A stretch of 64,000 nucleotides of DNA from Balaenoptera acutorostrata (GCF_949987535.1 NC_080069.1:41529269-41593268); one strand, 5' to 3'; shown: positions 1 through 12,090, numbered from the stretch's first letter. Notes: generated from the sequence alone by a model not told the origin. Made by a program: numbers and translations.

Positions 1-629
1 TAGTAGAAGTTCTTGTGGGAGGGTCTTCAACTATTCAAACAACAGCCTAAGTCAAAGAAAAGCAAAAGAAACAGTAACAGGAAATTGGAACCAGGCTGAA
101 ATAATCACGCATTATCAAGTGCAAATATGAAAAACTAAGATAAGAGTGAAAGACAACCCAGCAGGAGAAGGGCAGTGATGTCTTGGAGTGTACAATTCTA
201 CATTTATATGACTTTTAGCTAGTTCCAGGATCTGGAAACCACATGTGAAAAAAGGAAAACATATACATATGTGTTTTTGGAGAAATTTAACTCCACTATT
301 GGTGATGACTTGGTTAGGGTGGTGACAGGTCGACCATCCCATTATAAAGTTACATTTCTCTCTTCCTAATTAGTAAGTGATCTGAGCAGTGATTCTTCAG
401 GCTGTGTGAATATCCAGTTCCCCAGCACATTTCACCGCATGGTTTTTGCATCCATTGATGACCCTTTCCTGGATCAATTATTACTTCGGGAGTTGCAAAA
501 TGGTAACCTTCATTTCTTCAGTATTCCTTACCCCACATTGTTTTGAAAAGAATGAACTTCCCTTTTTTTGTCTTTCTCTCTTTTTGAGCATCGTTGTAGA
601 CTAACATTCCCTTTTATTCAATGTTTTAT
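1..629. other. Non-coding, nothing recognised
   Basis: I see no exon, RNA gene or clear repeat here. The short ORFs have no family resemblance. It probably belongs to the 5' intron of SLC28A3 or to its upstream flank. Confidence 0.5.
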
Positions 630-890
630 AATCAATTACCAACATTATTTGTTTCTTCCAAACTTTTTACGAAATTTTTCAAACATACAGAAAAGTTGAA
701 AGAATTTCATAGTGAACACATCACCCACATTCTACAATTTACATTTTACATCCTTTATCACACATTTCTTCATTTATGCTGCCCTCTATCCATCCATCAT
801 TCTGTCATATTTTTTGACATAAGTTGCAGTCATTATTCACATTTTTTACTTTTTGGTACTCAGTTTGTCCCAAATTTGGCCAGTGATCAG
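630..890 (-). repeat. Old L1 remnant (antisense)
   Basis: AT-rich text of the style seen in 3' untranslated parts of old L1 elements read in reverse (phrases such as AGTGAACACATCACCCAC). No TSD is visible. Family assignment is from memory and weak. Confidence 0.35.
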
Positions 891-1755
891 AGTATATAAA
901 AATGAGGTCATGTTAATGGTTTTTACCAGGTTCCTGCTTCCAGACTACCAGAATCAGAAGTGGGGCTGAGGGTTGGCCTTCATGGCACCTCTATCTTGCT
1001 GCATTAGTGGAATGGCCCAACCAAGTGGACATTGCATGCAGCAACCAATCTCCAGCCTACCTGAGCTTGTCTGGTCTGGCACCAGAATTACATTGGAAGC
1101 TAATCTGCATTTCATCTTTTAAATAAAACCCAGGACTCTGATCATTTCTGATAGAAAAAAACAACCTCTTTTAGAAAAATCGTATGACATCAGCCTCGGA
1201 CAATTAAGCAGGAAGCTTAACCATCACTCATTTTCTCTTTATTTCAAGAATCTATATGAACCAGATGCTAAGTCCTTTATTCTTGGGCATTATTTGACTT
1301 ATCTGACTAGTAGATTTACTGGATGATAATATGGACAGAACCAGAAGTAAAACCAGGACCTCCAATGAAAAATAAGAAAAAAAAAAAAAAAGGTCCATAT
1401 TCTCCCAGATGTATCCATTTATGATGGCTTCATAAATAAGAGATACATCAGGTGGGGAGTGGGCAGGGAAACCTTTCCCACAGGCCTGAGGAGAAAGGGG
1501 CACATTCCACTCCACAGACCAAGAGGAGATTGAACTCCATGTTTGAAATGTATGTGACAGATGCAAAAGGACACTCACTACATTAAGCTACTAAGTACAA
1601 GTAGAAAAAAGAATTCGTATCTATTGCATAATTTACGTCCATGGCATTGAAATTAAAGTGGTTATTTGAACTTGCCACTGGACCTTGCTGGGGGTTTTTT
1701 TCCTTGTTTTTTAAAGTGTTAATAAAGATGCATATATGTTATTCTATCAAAAATT
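891..1755. other. Non-coding, nothing recognised
   Basis: No splice-framed conserved coding text and no repeat that I can name. There is a short A-run near 1380. Confidence 0.45.
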
Positions 1756-1769
1756 AATTTTAATATTTT

Positions 1770-2066
1770 TTTAAATAAATTTATTTATTTATTTATTTAT
1801 TTCTGGCTGTGTTGGGTCTTCGTTTCTGTGCGAGGGCTTTCTCCAGTTGCGGCAAGCGGGGGCCACTCTTCATCGCGGTGCGCAGCCCTCTCACTGTCGC
1901 AGCCTCTCTTGTTGCGGAGCACAGGCTCCAGACGCACAAGCTCAGTAGTTGTGGCTCAGGGGCCCAGTTGCTCCGCGGCATGTGGGATCTTCCCCGACCA
2001 GGGCTTGAACCTGTGTCCCCTGCATTGGCAGGCAGATTCTCAACCACTGCGCCACCAGGGAAGCCC
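1770..2066 (-). mobile_element. Cetacean tRNA-derived SINE (CHR type)
   Basis: Full-length SINE in reverse orientation. It starts with a T-rich tail (ATTT repeats) and ends with the complement of the head (CACCAGGGAAGCCC). The 14-bp TSD AATTTTAATATTTT is present at 1756-1769 and 2067-2080. ORFs across it are repeat translation, not genes. Confidence 0.92.
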
Positions 2067-2080
2067 AATTTTAATATTTT

Positions 2081-3918
2081 AATAACTGTATTTCAATATA
2101 ATTGGCTTCCTTTTAATCCTATATATTTAATTTTATGTATTTTAAAACACTCTGAAACAGGTGCATCAGCTCCACCAACTGCCCTGCTTCAGGACAGTTC
2201 CCAGAAGTTGCACATAGCTTCCATCACAGTGGCAGAACTTCATCATAACCACTGGGAGTTTAGGAAATATGCCTTTTTCTGGGAAACCGAAGGCCCTGCT
2301 AAAATTGAGAGTTACATTTCTAAAGGAAATGGGGAAGAATAGATGTTGGGGACAACTAGCAGTCTTGGCCATAATATTATATTTTTTATTGGAGTCCAAG
2401 AGCTGTTAATTAGATTCCTATTTTTTGTTGTCATTTTGGTTTTCCTTTACCCTTACTTTCCCACTTGATTTGTCATAGACTGAAAGTTCTCTCAACCTCT
2501 TTCTAAATGTGTCCCTAGATTTTTCTCCCAGTTTCCCTTGTGAATCTATGCCACTTGTACATAGATAGCCATCCTTCAGAGAGTGAGATTGTACCCCGAC
2601 CACTGGCTTATTTTTGGACGTGGTAATGGAATTTTTTGTCCTCTCTTCAGCCTTGATTGATTAAGATGATGACCACTGCGTGTTTTACCTTTCTGAGTCA
2701 TTTTCAGTATATGGTTGTGTTCTTTTATTCCATCTGACTCAATCAAATAGATTTGCTTGCCCTTAGCTTCTCTCATCATATTTGATGTGATTTTTTAAAA
2801 GAACTTTTCATTGGTTTGATTTATTTTTGTTTGGTTTCTTCTGAAGACATATTTTGTTTGTTTGTTTGTTTGTTTTAATGGCTCCTTTTATAACCAACTT
2901 AAGATTGTGAGTAATCACAAAATTTCTATATTTTCTACTTTCCATTATTTTATTTCCTCCTGTTCCATCACTTAATTTTAACTGACTATATATCTTTTAG
3001 TGTTTACCTTTCTATCTTAAACACTGCTACTTATAATCTCTTCCAGCTCCCAGAAATTAAAAGTTGAGGAAACTGGCTTATTTATCCTACCATCAAAATT
3101 TTTTTTCCTTCTCCTTCAAGTGGTGCTCTGATAATCTTTTCTACATTATCAGGGGTTGTAATGTTTATAATTTGTTCTGGAAACTTACTCCCTGGAGTTG
3201 TTTTGGATTTCGATTCATTAAAAAGATTCAAAACATGCTATCACTTCTTTTGCCAAAATTTCTCCATTTATCATTTGTTTGGCTGGTTCTTCCTCAAGGT
3301 GTTTCTTCAAGAAAGCTCACAGAAGTCATATTCCATGAGTACTTGCATGTTTAAATGTATTTTTTTCTAAATCCAACAAATAGAAACCTTCGTCTAATTT
3401 TTCTCCTTCAGGTACAGAACTCTTGACTCTTTCCACTTCTCCTTATGTCTCTATCCTTAGAGGTTCCTTTTGCCTCTGGCTCACGAAGATCACGAAGGGA
3501 GAATGTCATCAGTGTTCTGTAGCCCTGACTCCTTGCAGCCAACTCAAAGCTCTGTTCAGAGCATTCAGAGGTGACAGAGAATTGTGCCAGGGCAGTGTGA
3601 CCATGAGTCCCAGGCTGGTCAGGTGGTTTCCTTGGCACCCAGTCTGTGAACCCACACAGGCTGGCAAGAAAAACAGGCACATTTCACGGAGGAGCAGTCT
3701 AGCCAGTGCCCATCACCCCACATCACGGATTACGTAAACCCAAGACTTGAGCCAGAGGTTACCTGCACCAAGAGGGTCAGAAGCAATAGGTAAAGATCGG
3801 AGGCTTCTGGAATACTGCCTTTGAAAATGCAACCGTTCCAAGGTAATGCTCATGCAACTTGAAAGAAAATTTTAGAAAGAAATGGCCTTAAAATATTTGA
3901 CATTTGTAGAGTTTTAAA
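2081..3918. other. Non-coding stretch with a small (GTTT)n
   Basis: A short GTTT repeat lies near 2852-2875. ORFs of about 100 codons around 3064-3737 show no recognisable domain and no splice context, so I treat them as chance. No other repeat is identified. Confidence 0.45.
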
Positions 3919-3939
3919 ATAGATAGATAGATAGATAGG

Positions 3940-3980
<41 letters not shown>
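3919..3980 (+). repeat. (GATA)n microsatellite
   Basis: About fifteen units of the tetranucleotide ATAG/GATA with one GGTA interruption. This type of short tandem repeat is commonly length-polymorphic. Confidence 0.95.
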
Positions 3981-4079
3981 GGATGATAGTTAAGAGGGGG
4001 GAGGAATGATTGCAATTTGAAGAGATTAGATTCACAAAACAGATGTTGACTTTTACATGCCAACTTTCAACAAGAGGAC

Positions 4080-5040
4080 GAAGTGGCAAAGAGGCGCCAC
4101 CACCTTTGAGTGGCTGGGCCCCTGCCACGGTAGGTGGGCCGCGTCACGCCACCTCCGGCTCATAGCTTTGCCTCCCTCTCCTGTTCTGCCGCGGGCCCAC
4201 GATGCCGCAGTACCAGACACAGGAGGAATTCAGTCATGCAGCGGAGAAACTCTACCTCGCAGACCCTATGAAGGCACATGTGGTTCTCAAATATAGGCAT
4301 TCTGATGGGAGTTTGTGTATTAAAGTAACAGATGATTTAGTTTGTTTGGTGTATAGAACAGACCAAGCTCAAGATGTAAGGAAGATTGAGAAATTCCACA
4401 GTCAACTAATGCGACTTATGGTGGCCAAGGAATCCCATCAGTGTTGCCATGGAAACAGACTGAATGGTTTGAAATGAAGACTGTTTGTCATGTTCTTAGG
4501 AAGTAAATACCTTTTGAGTTTGAGAAAGTGTTGCGACAGAAAATACTTTATGTAACTAAGTGGGCTATTCAGAAGCCAAGAGATCATTTTTTGTACTTTG
4601 TTCTTTAATGTTTACTTTAGAGGGCTAGGAATGTAAATGCTTTCAGTTAGAAAGCCTTTATTTAGTTTTGGAAATGGAACAAGGAATGTCTATCTTGGAA
4701 ACTTTTTGCAGATTGTTTGATGTTAGGCAAAATAAAAAATTACTCTCTGGTAAGTTTGTATCAGTAATTTGAAAATGAGATTTCAAGAAAAGCCAATTCT
4801 TCCTTAAATTTAGTTAATCTGTCTTTAAAAGAAAATTAAATGTAACCGTTTTGCTGGATTGATATATTTCTTTTGGAGCATTAATTTTGTGCTGTTGATT
4901 ACCAGCAAATACAAAATACGGTAACTGGAATTAACTGTGTACTGCACAGCAGTATAGCTGATTATATATGGTAGTGTAGTCTCAATTATATCTAAAAATA
5001 ACTATGAAAACAAGTATGCTTAACTTAAACTTTACAAATT
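4080..5040 (+). pseudogene. SRP9P: SRP9 processed pseudogene (retrocopy)
   Basis: An intronless copy of the mRNA for SRP9, the 9-kDa signal recognition particle subunit that with SRP14 binds the Alu domain of SRP RNA. The ATG is at 4202. The first 77 residues follow human SRP9 closely, starting MPQYQT and including RHSDG and [17 protein letters not shown]. Differences include Trp7 to Gln and two Arg to His changes consistent with CpG decay. Around 4431-4446 one extra base relative to the parent shifts the frame, so the native stop (TGA at 4461) is missed and the ORF ends at 4477 with an unrelated tail. A GC-rich leader resembling a 5' UTR precedes the ATG. 3' UTR-like text follows, with AATAAA near 4730, and may continue to about 5040. 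The outer ends are estimates and I found no clean TSD. The identity is secure; whether it is transcribed is unknown. Confidence 0.9.
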
Positions 5041-5069
5041 TAAACTATATGTTTTGTTTTGTTTTGTTT

Positions 5070-5399
5070 TGTTTTTATAAATTTATTTATTTATTTTGGC
5101 TGTGTTGGGTCTTCGTTGCTGCACGCGGGCTTTCTCTAGTTGCAGCGAGCAGGGGCTATTCTTCGTTGCCGTGCAAGGGCTTCTCATTGCAGGGGCTTCT
5201 CATTGAGGTTGCTTCTCTTGTAGCGGAGCATGGTTTCTAGGCGTGCGGGCTTCAGTAGCTGTGGCACGCAGGCTCACTAGTTATGGTGCGTGGGCTTAGT
5301 TGGTCCACGGCATGTGGAATCTTCCAGGACCAGGGCTCAAACCTGTGTCCCCTGCATTGGCAGGAGGATTCTTAACCACTGCGCCACCAGGGAAGTCCC
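5070..5399 (-). mobile_element. Cetacean SINE, with an internal duplication
   Basis: Reverse-oriented CHR-type SINE ending in CACCAGGGAAGTCCC at 5399, with an AT-rich tail at 5070-5095 that follows a (GTTTT)n stretch. The phrase GGCTTCTCATTG occurs twice in tandem near 5178-5205. It abuts the poly(T) end of an L1, which suggests insertion into the L1 tail. Confidence 0.88.
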
Positions 5400-5704
5400 T
5401 GGTTGTTTTTTTTAACATCTTTATTGGAGTATAATAGCTTTACAATGTTGTGTTAGTTTCTGCTGTATAAAAAAGTCAATTAGCTATACATAAACATATA
5501 TCCTCATATCTCCTCCCTCTTGCATCTCCCTCCCACCCTCCCTATCCCACCCCTCTAGGTGGACACGAAGCACCGAGCTGATCTCCCTGTGCTATGTGGC
5601 TGCTTCCCACTAGCTATCTATTTTACATTTGGTAGTGTATATATATCCATGCCACTACATCTGTGTCTTTATTCCTGTCCTGCCCCTAGGTTCTTCAGAA
5701 CCGT
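5400..5704 (-). mobile_element. 5'-truncated L1 3' end (antisense)
   Basis: Reverse complement of the cetacean/artiodactyl L1 3' terminus. It begins with a T-run and AACATCTTTATTGGAGTATA and includes ACCCCTCTAGGTGGACACGA. It resembles the elements at 19216-19501 (sense) and 46996-47365 (antisense). Confidence 0.85.
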
Positions 5705-8700
5705 TCTTTTTTTTTTTTTTAGAGTCCATGAACTCTATTTTTAAATATAAGGGATTCATCGTATCATTAACTTGTTGAGCAAAGACTTACTTTGAATCTA
5801 ATTTTCAGTGCTCAGAAACATCTGCCAATACTTTAAATGCATGAACAGAATGTTCACTAATGGATTGAAACAACCGTATTACAGAAATATTTGCCACATA
5901 TTTGCCATCTGTATTTCCTCAGAAGGGCTAAGGTTTATTTGAACTGCTAAATTTTTGCATACCTCTACGACACCCCAACACATTTCTCTCATTACTTAAT
6001 CAAGGTGTTAAGCATGACTGACACAACTGTTCTCCATTAAACCAGCAATATGATATTATTTGATATTTATCTTATATTTATAACTTGAATTTTACCACCT
6101 AAATATAATGTTCACATGTTGATTCCTACATTAAAATATTTTTTGTTAGGAATTTGTGTGTTAACCAACGTTTTAACATGGAAAGTTCCGTTAGCCATAT
6201 GAATTTTGGCATGTTTCAGAGAGATCAGTAAATAAAATATTACATGAATAAAAAAAAAAAAAAAGAGGACAAATTGACTAAATGCCCCAGAGCAAGCAAG
6301 CAAGTAGCAAGCTAAACCATAAAATTAACATAAAAGTTAATGAGTACTTACTGTGTGTGGTACCAGACTGATCACACAGCCCCGCTAGGTAGGTAAAGAA
6401 AGCTGTGTTCCCATGTAATAGGGTAGGAGGCCTCAAGAAAGTAAGGCTGGATTTGAACCCAGGTATGACCATGGAACCCAAGATTTTTATCATAATACAG
6501 CACCAGTTCATACAGATAATTTACCAATATTCCAAGAAGCAGTCATCTAAGATTTATGTTAAGTCACTGCCTGTGATCTCTTTATATCGCATTTTGGAAT
6601 TTTAAGTTATTATTTGAGGCTGTTGTTCTAGTCTAGTCCCATTCCATGTTCAGAGAAATGGATACAGAAAGGTTAGATCACTTGAAGAAGCTCAGAAAAG
6701 CAACAGAAACTGGAGATGTATTACCAACACCTCCACTTAGACATTTAAGGCTTAGAATATTAAAACATAAGGTAAACTTCTTAAAGAAATAGAGAAAGTA
6801 GTTCCGTGCTAGTCCTGTACCACTTGTAGAGACACAGTTTTATCTGTTATTTTAAGTTTGAGAGCCCCTTTTCCATTCATTCAAAAACAGTCATTGAGCA
6901 CTTGTATGCCTGACACTGTGCTGAGCACATAGTATTCAGCAGAGAACAGAGGACAAAGTATCTGCCTTCTCAGCTTACAGTCCAGGGGGTAAAATACAGA
7001 TTTACACAGTCCCAAGTCCAAATGACATCACATTCCCATTTTTGTTGCTGGCCTTGGGACTTTGACATCCATGGCAACATTTAAGGCATGCCTTGGTCTC
7101 AGAACGCACCACATTGATTGCTTCTGTTACTGAATTAAACACAAGGCCTCCGTCTTGGGGTAGCCAAACCAAAGCCCCCTTGGCTCAGTCAGGGAGTTCT
7201 TTCCCACCTGGGCTCATGCTGCCAATAATGAAACTGAATTTGGTGCAAGCCAGACGGGCTTTTATTCTATAGCCCGAGAATGGAGAAGGGGAACTCATGC
7301 TCTAAAGGCACCTTCTCCCTGGAGGGAGGGAGTAAGGGAATTCCAAGGGTTAGGAGACAGACAGGTCATCAGGCTCTAGGAAAGGGTGGAGATGTCCAAG
7401 GGCAGCTGGGGCATGCGCAGTCTTCCACACTCCTTTGCACACGGCATGAATTGTGCCTTGCAGAGTACAAATCCCTGCTTCGGGCGGAGATCTTAGCACA
7501 GTAATGGAGCAAAGGTAACTCTTGATACCTCCAGGTTTCATCTGTGCAGGCGCCTTCCTGTGGTCAAGTCAGAGCCAGCTCTGGGGGGTTGACCACTGCA
7601 TATCTCTCAAAGCATGTATCTCTCACAGGACAGCTGCAAAGCCTCTCTGCCAAACACCAGGTACTTTTGAAACAAACACAGAGATAGATCAGGCAAGTGT
7701 CCTTCAGCGCTCAGGAGATGGTATAGAAACACAGAGATAAATCAAGGCAAGAAAAGTGGTGACCTTTAGTCTACTTTGTCCACTATCTGGTTTTACTGTG
7801 GGCCTTTGTGGCAACCCTGTTGATAAAACACAACTAGCCTGCATGGCTAAAAACCAGTTTCTACGCCTGGGGCCTGGGCTGCATAGCATGGATAACACTT
7901 CCAGGAAGTTTGCATTAAAAGTGTACAAAGATGTGAAAATAGATACACACACACATACATATGTAGAAAATTAAATAAACAACTTTTATCACCAATCTAA
8001 TCTGTGCTGGCAGTATAAAGCCCTCCACCCAAGGTATATTATCCCCCTAGAACTCGCCATGTAATGCCAAGCCCTAGAACGAATTAAAGAACTTCACAGC
8101 GACTTCTCGGGATCCTTGTCAACATCACTTTGCCAGCTGGGAAATGCCCATCTTTCATACACCTATATGCTCCACATCCAACCAAAGGTTAGGATCAAAG
8201 TCTACTTGGGTGAAGGTTTCCGTTCTTGCCCCAGGTCTCAAAGCCCAGCTGTGCCCCCTCAGCAAAGTCAGTCACCCAGTCAGAACACACGGGGCCAGAG
8301 CAGCTTCTATAAGGAAGGTGGAAAGAAAGGCCCCCCTGGCACAGTGATGCTGAGTCTCAGCAGAGAAACCGCGGCCGAGAAATGGAAGCCATATTGTTCA
8401 ATCAGGGCCACAATGGGAGGGAGAGACCAAGTGAGTGGAGCAGGCACAGTTAGAAGAAGAAAGAATGTCAAACTCATCATGGAGACGTGACCTGCCCACA
8501 AATGCAGGAGTGCCCATTCATGTTATTTAAAGGGCACAGTTGACTTAGAACCAGTCTATGGGGTCAGAAGGCCACTGTGTTGGCATGAGAAATGACCACC
8601 AGAACCTAAATAGAGTTTAAAAGTGGTCACAAGCCTTTCTGGAATCTTCAACACCTCTGTCATTTCTACTCTTGTCTAGAGCCCAAATCAGACTTTCTTA

Positions 8701-8809
8701 ATTGAAAGGGAATTCAATCTGTAGGTACACTACTATGTCTTTAGACATTCCCAAGGCCAAAGGGTCTTGGCCCGAGGGCCAAACCCTATGAGTACAATAT
8801 GGCCTGCAG
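5705..8809. other. Non-coding, mostly unrecognised
   Basis: A possible L2/MIR-like piece lies at about 6870-7000, with the style GAGCACTTGTATGCCTGACA. The rest holds no exon or repeat that I can name. The ORFs at 8116-8490 and 7280-7504 lack family resemblance. Confidence 0.45.
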
Positions 8810-8945
8810 TTGGAAAGTCTGAGTTCAGATTCCATCTCATCTACTTCTGGTTGTGCAACCTGAGTCAAGTAATCTTCTCTTTGCCTTAGTTTCCTCATCT
8901 ATAAAAAGAGGGATCCTGGTACCCGCCTCACAGGACTCTTAGGAT
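8810..8945 (+). repeat. MIR SINE remnant
   Basis: Contains the MIR core phrases (tRNA-like part, GTTTCCTCATCTATAAAA, then a run to CTCACAGGACTCTTAGGAT). Old mammalian-wide repeat, diverged. Confidence 0.7.
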
Positions 8946-8952
8946 CAGATTT

Positions 8953-9339
8953 CTTTTTTTCTTTTTTTTTTTTTTTGGCTGTGAGGGGTCTTCGTTGCTG
9001 CACGCGGGCTTTCTCTAGTTGCAGCGAGCAGGGACTACTCTTCGTTGTGGTGCACGGGCTTCTCATTGCGGTGGCTTCTCTTGTTGCGGAGCACGGGCTC
9101 TAGGCTCGCGGGCTTCAGTAGTTGCAGCACTCAGGCCCTAGAGCACGTGGGCTTCAGTAGTTGTGGCATGTGGACTCAGTAGCTGCAGCGCACGGAATCT
9201 AGGGTGGGCGGGCTCAGTAGTTGTGGCGCACAGGCTTAGTTGCTCTGCAGCATGTGGGATCTTCCCAGACCAGGGATCGAACCTGTGTCCCCTGCATTGG
9301 CAGGTGGATTCTTAACCACTGCGCCACCAGGGAAGTCCG
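8953..9339 (-). mobile_element. Cetacean SINE (long variant)
   Basis: Reverse-oriented CHR-type SINE with a pyrimidine-rich tail at 8953-8976 and the complementary head ending CACCAGGGAAGTCC. Flanks GATCAGAT and GATCAAAT are an imperfect TSD. It is longer than the others because the section of CAGTAGTTG-type units is expanded. Confidence 0.9.
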
Positions 9340-10008
9340 GGATCAAATACTGATACAAAACGTTGTAAAGGGTTTCATGATGTGTCTTGTACCTACTAAA
9401 TATTATGTAAGTTTAGGTGCACATAAAAGCAAAAACCAAAAGTAATAAGGGAGAAGTTTGTTTCCTGCAGGTAAGTCAGGAGGTGGTAGTACAGAGCCAG
9501 AGTGGGAGCACAGCTCAAGGTTTTCAGGGGCCCATACCCCCCACCCCCTGGTTCACCATTTTGACATCACCAAGATGGGGCCCGTGTGTTCATGCCCCAG
9601 TTGGAACCATCCACACACCAGGCAGCAGGACAGAGGAGAAGATAGAAGGGACAAAGAGGACCTGCCAGCCATCTCTTAAGGAGCGACCCCAAGCTGCCCC
9701 ACTCAGGGCTCCACTTCTATTTACATTTCATTGGCCAGAACCTAGTTAAAAGGGAACCCTGGAATCATAGCCTTCATTCTGGGTGGCAATGTGTTCAGCT
9801 ACAATTCTATAGAAGGGGACCCCCTCCACAAATAGATGGCAGGGGAGGGTGATTTCAGTTTTCAGAACTTCTATTTTCTAGAAGTTATATGGTTTAGAAA
9901 CTGAATGAAAGGAAGAAATTAATTTAAAAGGCCTCTGTCCACCTGTACCCCCTGGAACAGCCACTGTAGATCTATAGTTGCTCGAACAGCATGGAAATGC
10001 AAGATCAG
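9340..10008. other. Non-coding, nothing recognised
   Basis: No coding or repeat signal that I can support. A good-looking GCAGGTAAGT donor-like string near 9467 is not preceded by recognisable CNT3 N-terminal coding sequence. Confidence 0.4.
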
Positions 10009-10022
10009 AAAGACAGGTAGGG

Positions 10023-10360
10023 GGCTTCCCTGGTGGCGCAGTGGTTAAGAATCCGCCTGCCAGTGCAGGGGACACGGGTTCAAGCCCTGGTCCGGGAAGA
10101 TCCCACATGTCGCGGAACAACTAAGCCCGTGCACCACAACTACTGAGCCTGCGCTCTAGAGCCCGCGGTCCACAACTACTGAAACCCACGCACTTAGAGC
10201 CCCTGCTCCGCAACAAGAGAAGCCACCGCAATGAGAAGCCCGCACACCCCAACGAAGAGTAGCCCCCGCTCGCCGCAACCAGAGAAAGCCCGCACCCAGC
10301 AACGAAGACCCAACACAGCCAAAAATAAATACATAAATAAATAAATTTATTTTTTTAAAA
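10023..10360 (+). mobile_element. Cetacean SINE (CHR type)
   Basis: Sense-oriented SINE with head GGCTTCCCTGGTGGCGCAGT, box-B-like GGTTCAAGCCC and an AAATA tail. The TSD AAAGACAGGTAGGG is at 10009-10022 and 10361-10374. Confidence 0.95.
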
Positions 10361-10374
10361 AAAGACAGGTAGGG

Positions 10375-10830
10375 AAAAAAACCCAGGCACCGTGTACTCC
10401 CGGCTCAAGGATCTGCCTCCAGAGGGAGCCCAGTCCAAGATCATCCTCTTAGGACACTCAGCCACTAATACTAAGTAGAGAAATTAAAAGTGGTGTGCTG
10501 TAAATTGCTTAGAAATACTCATACACGACACCCACAATGTTGTTACCCATTCAGTGGACAGGTGTGCCCTCAGAATACAGTCATGGTTATAGGAGTCCAG
10601 TGTACTAAGGTATCTATTAATCTGAATTGCTAAATAGATGGAAAGAAACAATGGGCTAAGAAGTAATTATGGGCCACCTGTTATATAGCTCCCATGACTC
10701 CAGTTTAAAAAGAAGCAGAGATATAGGTGTTTTAAGGGTCATTTTTCAGGCACCAATTAACACCCACAAACACCCCAATTGTTTCTGTTGGAAATCCTCA
10801 GCCGGGAGATATAGTTCTTCTGAAAACACT
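10375..10830. other. Non-coding, nothing recognised
   Basis: Short unique spacer between two same-strand SINEs. No signal that I can name. Confidence 0.4.
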
Positions 10831-10846
10831 AAAAAGCCCAAGCATG

Positions 10847-11148
10847 GGGGCTTCCCTGGTGGCGCAGTGGTTAAGAACCCACCTGCCAATGCAGGGGACA
10901 CGGGTTCAAGCCCTGGTCCGGGAAGATCCCACATGCCGCGGAGCAACTAAGCCCGTGCGCCACAACTACTGAGCCTGCGCTCTAGAGCCCCCGAGCCAGA
11001 ACTACTGAGCCCACGAGCCGCAACTACTGAAGTCCACGTGCCTAGAGCCCGTGCTCCGCAACAAGAGAAGCCACCGCAATGAGAAGCCCGCGCACAGCAA
11101 TGAAGACCCAACGCAGCCAAAAATAAAAATAAATAAATCAAAAAAAAA
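10847..11148 (+). mobile_element. Cetacean SINE (CHR type)
   Basis: Sense-oriented SINE. The flanks AAAAAGCCCAAGCATG (10831-10846) and AAAAAGCCAAGGCATG (about 11149-11164) form a slightly diverged TSD. Confidence 0.93.
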
Positions 11149-11351
11149 AAAAAGCCAAGGCATGTAATCTAGCAGGGGTAAAACAATCCCATTAATGTTA
11201 CAAATACATCCAGAGGTGCTCTTGTTGCCGCTTATGTCCACTTTAACCCCAGCCCCATGCCAACCCTCCCCCTCCCCTCCCCCTTCCTCTTTCATTAATC
11301 TTAAAAAGGACAGCTCCGCCCTCTTGTTCCACAAGGAAGTCTCAGATTCTG

Positions 11352-11365
11352 CCACCAGGTGGCAG
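11352..11365 (+). promoter_or_regulatory. CTCF-like motif
   Basis: CCACCAGGTGGCAG fits the CTCF core consensus CCASYAGRKGGCRS at every position and lies outside the SINEs. This is a sequence match only; binding is not shown. Confidence 0.5.
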
Positions 11366-11742
11366 GAATAATCAGCACCAAGAAGCTGAAGCTCTTGGAG
11401 CCAGAAAATGTCAGGATTCTGGAAGGGACCTTGAGAACACCAAGTCAAAACTATGTTGTCTAGATGGGTGGACGGAGGGGTAGGAAGATATGACCTGCCC
11501 AGGGTCACATGTGTAATTAGGGACCTAAAGGACCAAGCCCCCTCTGTTACCTGTGTCCTGTTTTTCCACCAACTCTTGCTGGGTTTTATTTTTAACTTTT
11601 TATTAAGCAAATTTTCAGCACCCATGAAAGTGGGAATAGTAAAAGGAGTCCCTAAGTGCCCATCAGCCAGCTTCAGCAATTAGCAACACTTTGTCATCTT
11701 TCCACACTATATATATTGTCCCCCACATACCGCTATATTTTG

Positions 11743-12074
11743 TTTTTTGGTTTTTTTTAAATTTATATATTTACTTATTTCTTTTTGGCTGCACTGGGTC
11801 TTCGTTGCTGTGCACGGGCTTTCTCTAGTTGCAGCGAGCGGGGGCTACTCTTCATTTCCGTGCACGGGCTTCTCATTGCGGTGGCTTCTCTTGTTCCAGA
11901 GCACAGGCTCTAGGAGCACAGGCTTCAGTAGTTATGGCTCATGGGCTTCAGTAGTTGTGGCGCACAGGCTTAGCTGCTCCGTGGCATGTGGGATGTTCCC
12001 TGGACCAGGGCTCGAACTCCTACCCCCTGCATTGGCAGGCAGATTCTTAACCACTGCACCACCAGGGAAACCCC
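11743..12074 (-). mobile_element. Cetacean SINE (CHR type)
   Basis: Reverse-oriented SINE. The TSD ATACCGCTATATTTTG (11727-11742) matches ATACCACTATATTTTG (12075-12090) with one difference. Confidence 0.95.
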
Positions 12075-12090
12075 ATACCACTATATTTTG

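Noticed and set aside
1809..2342. 177-codon + strand ORF
   Set aside because: Its first part is translation of a reverse SINE and the remainder runs through unrelated intergenic DNA; no protein family.
4443..4456. X-box-like GTTGCCATGGAAAC
   Set aside because: It is part of the SRP9 coding sequence inherited from the parent mRNA, so the match is explained by its origin.
7504..7520. ATGGAGCAAAG followed by GTAACT as a possible start exon of SLC28A3
   Set aside because: Only Met-Glu agrees with the recalled human start; phase and following residues do not fit the next exon.
9440..9475. GCAGGTAAGT as a donor for the missing exon
   Set aside because: Preceding sequence does not translate to CNT3-like residues in the needed phase.
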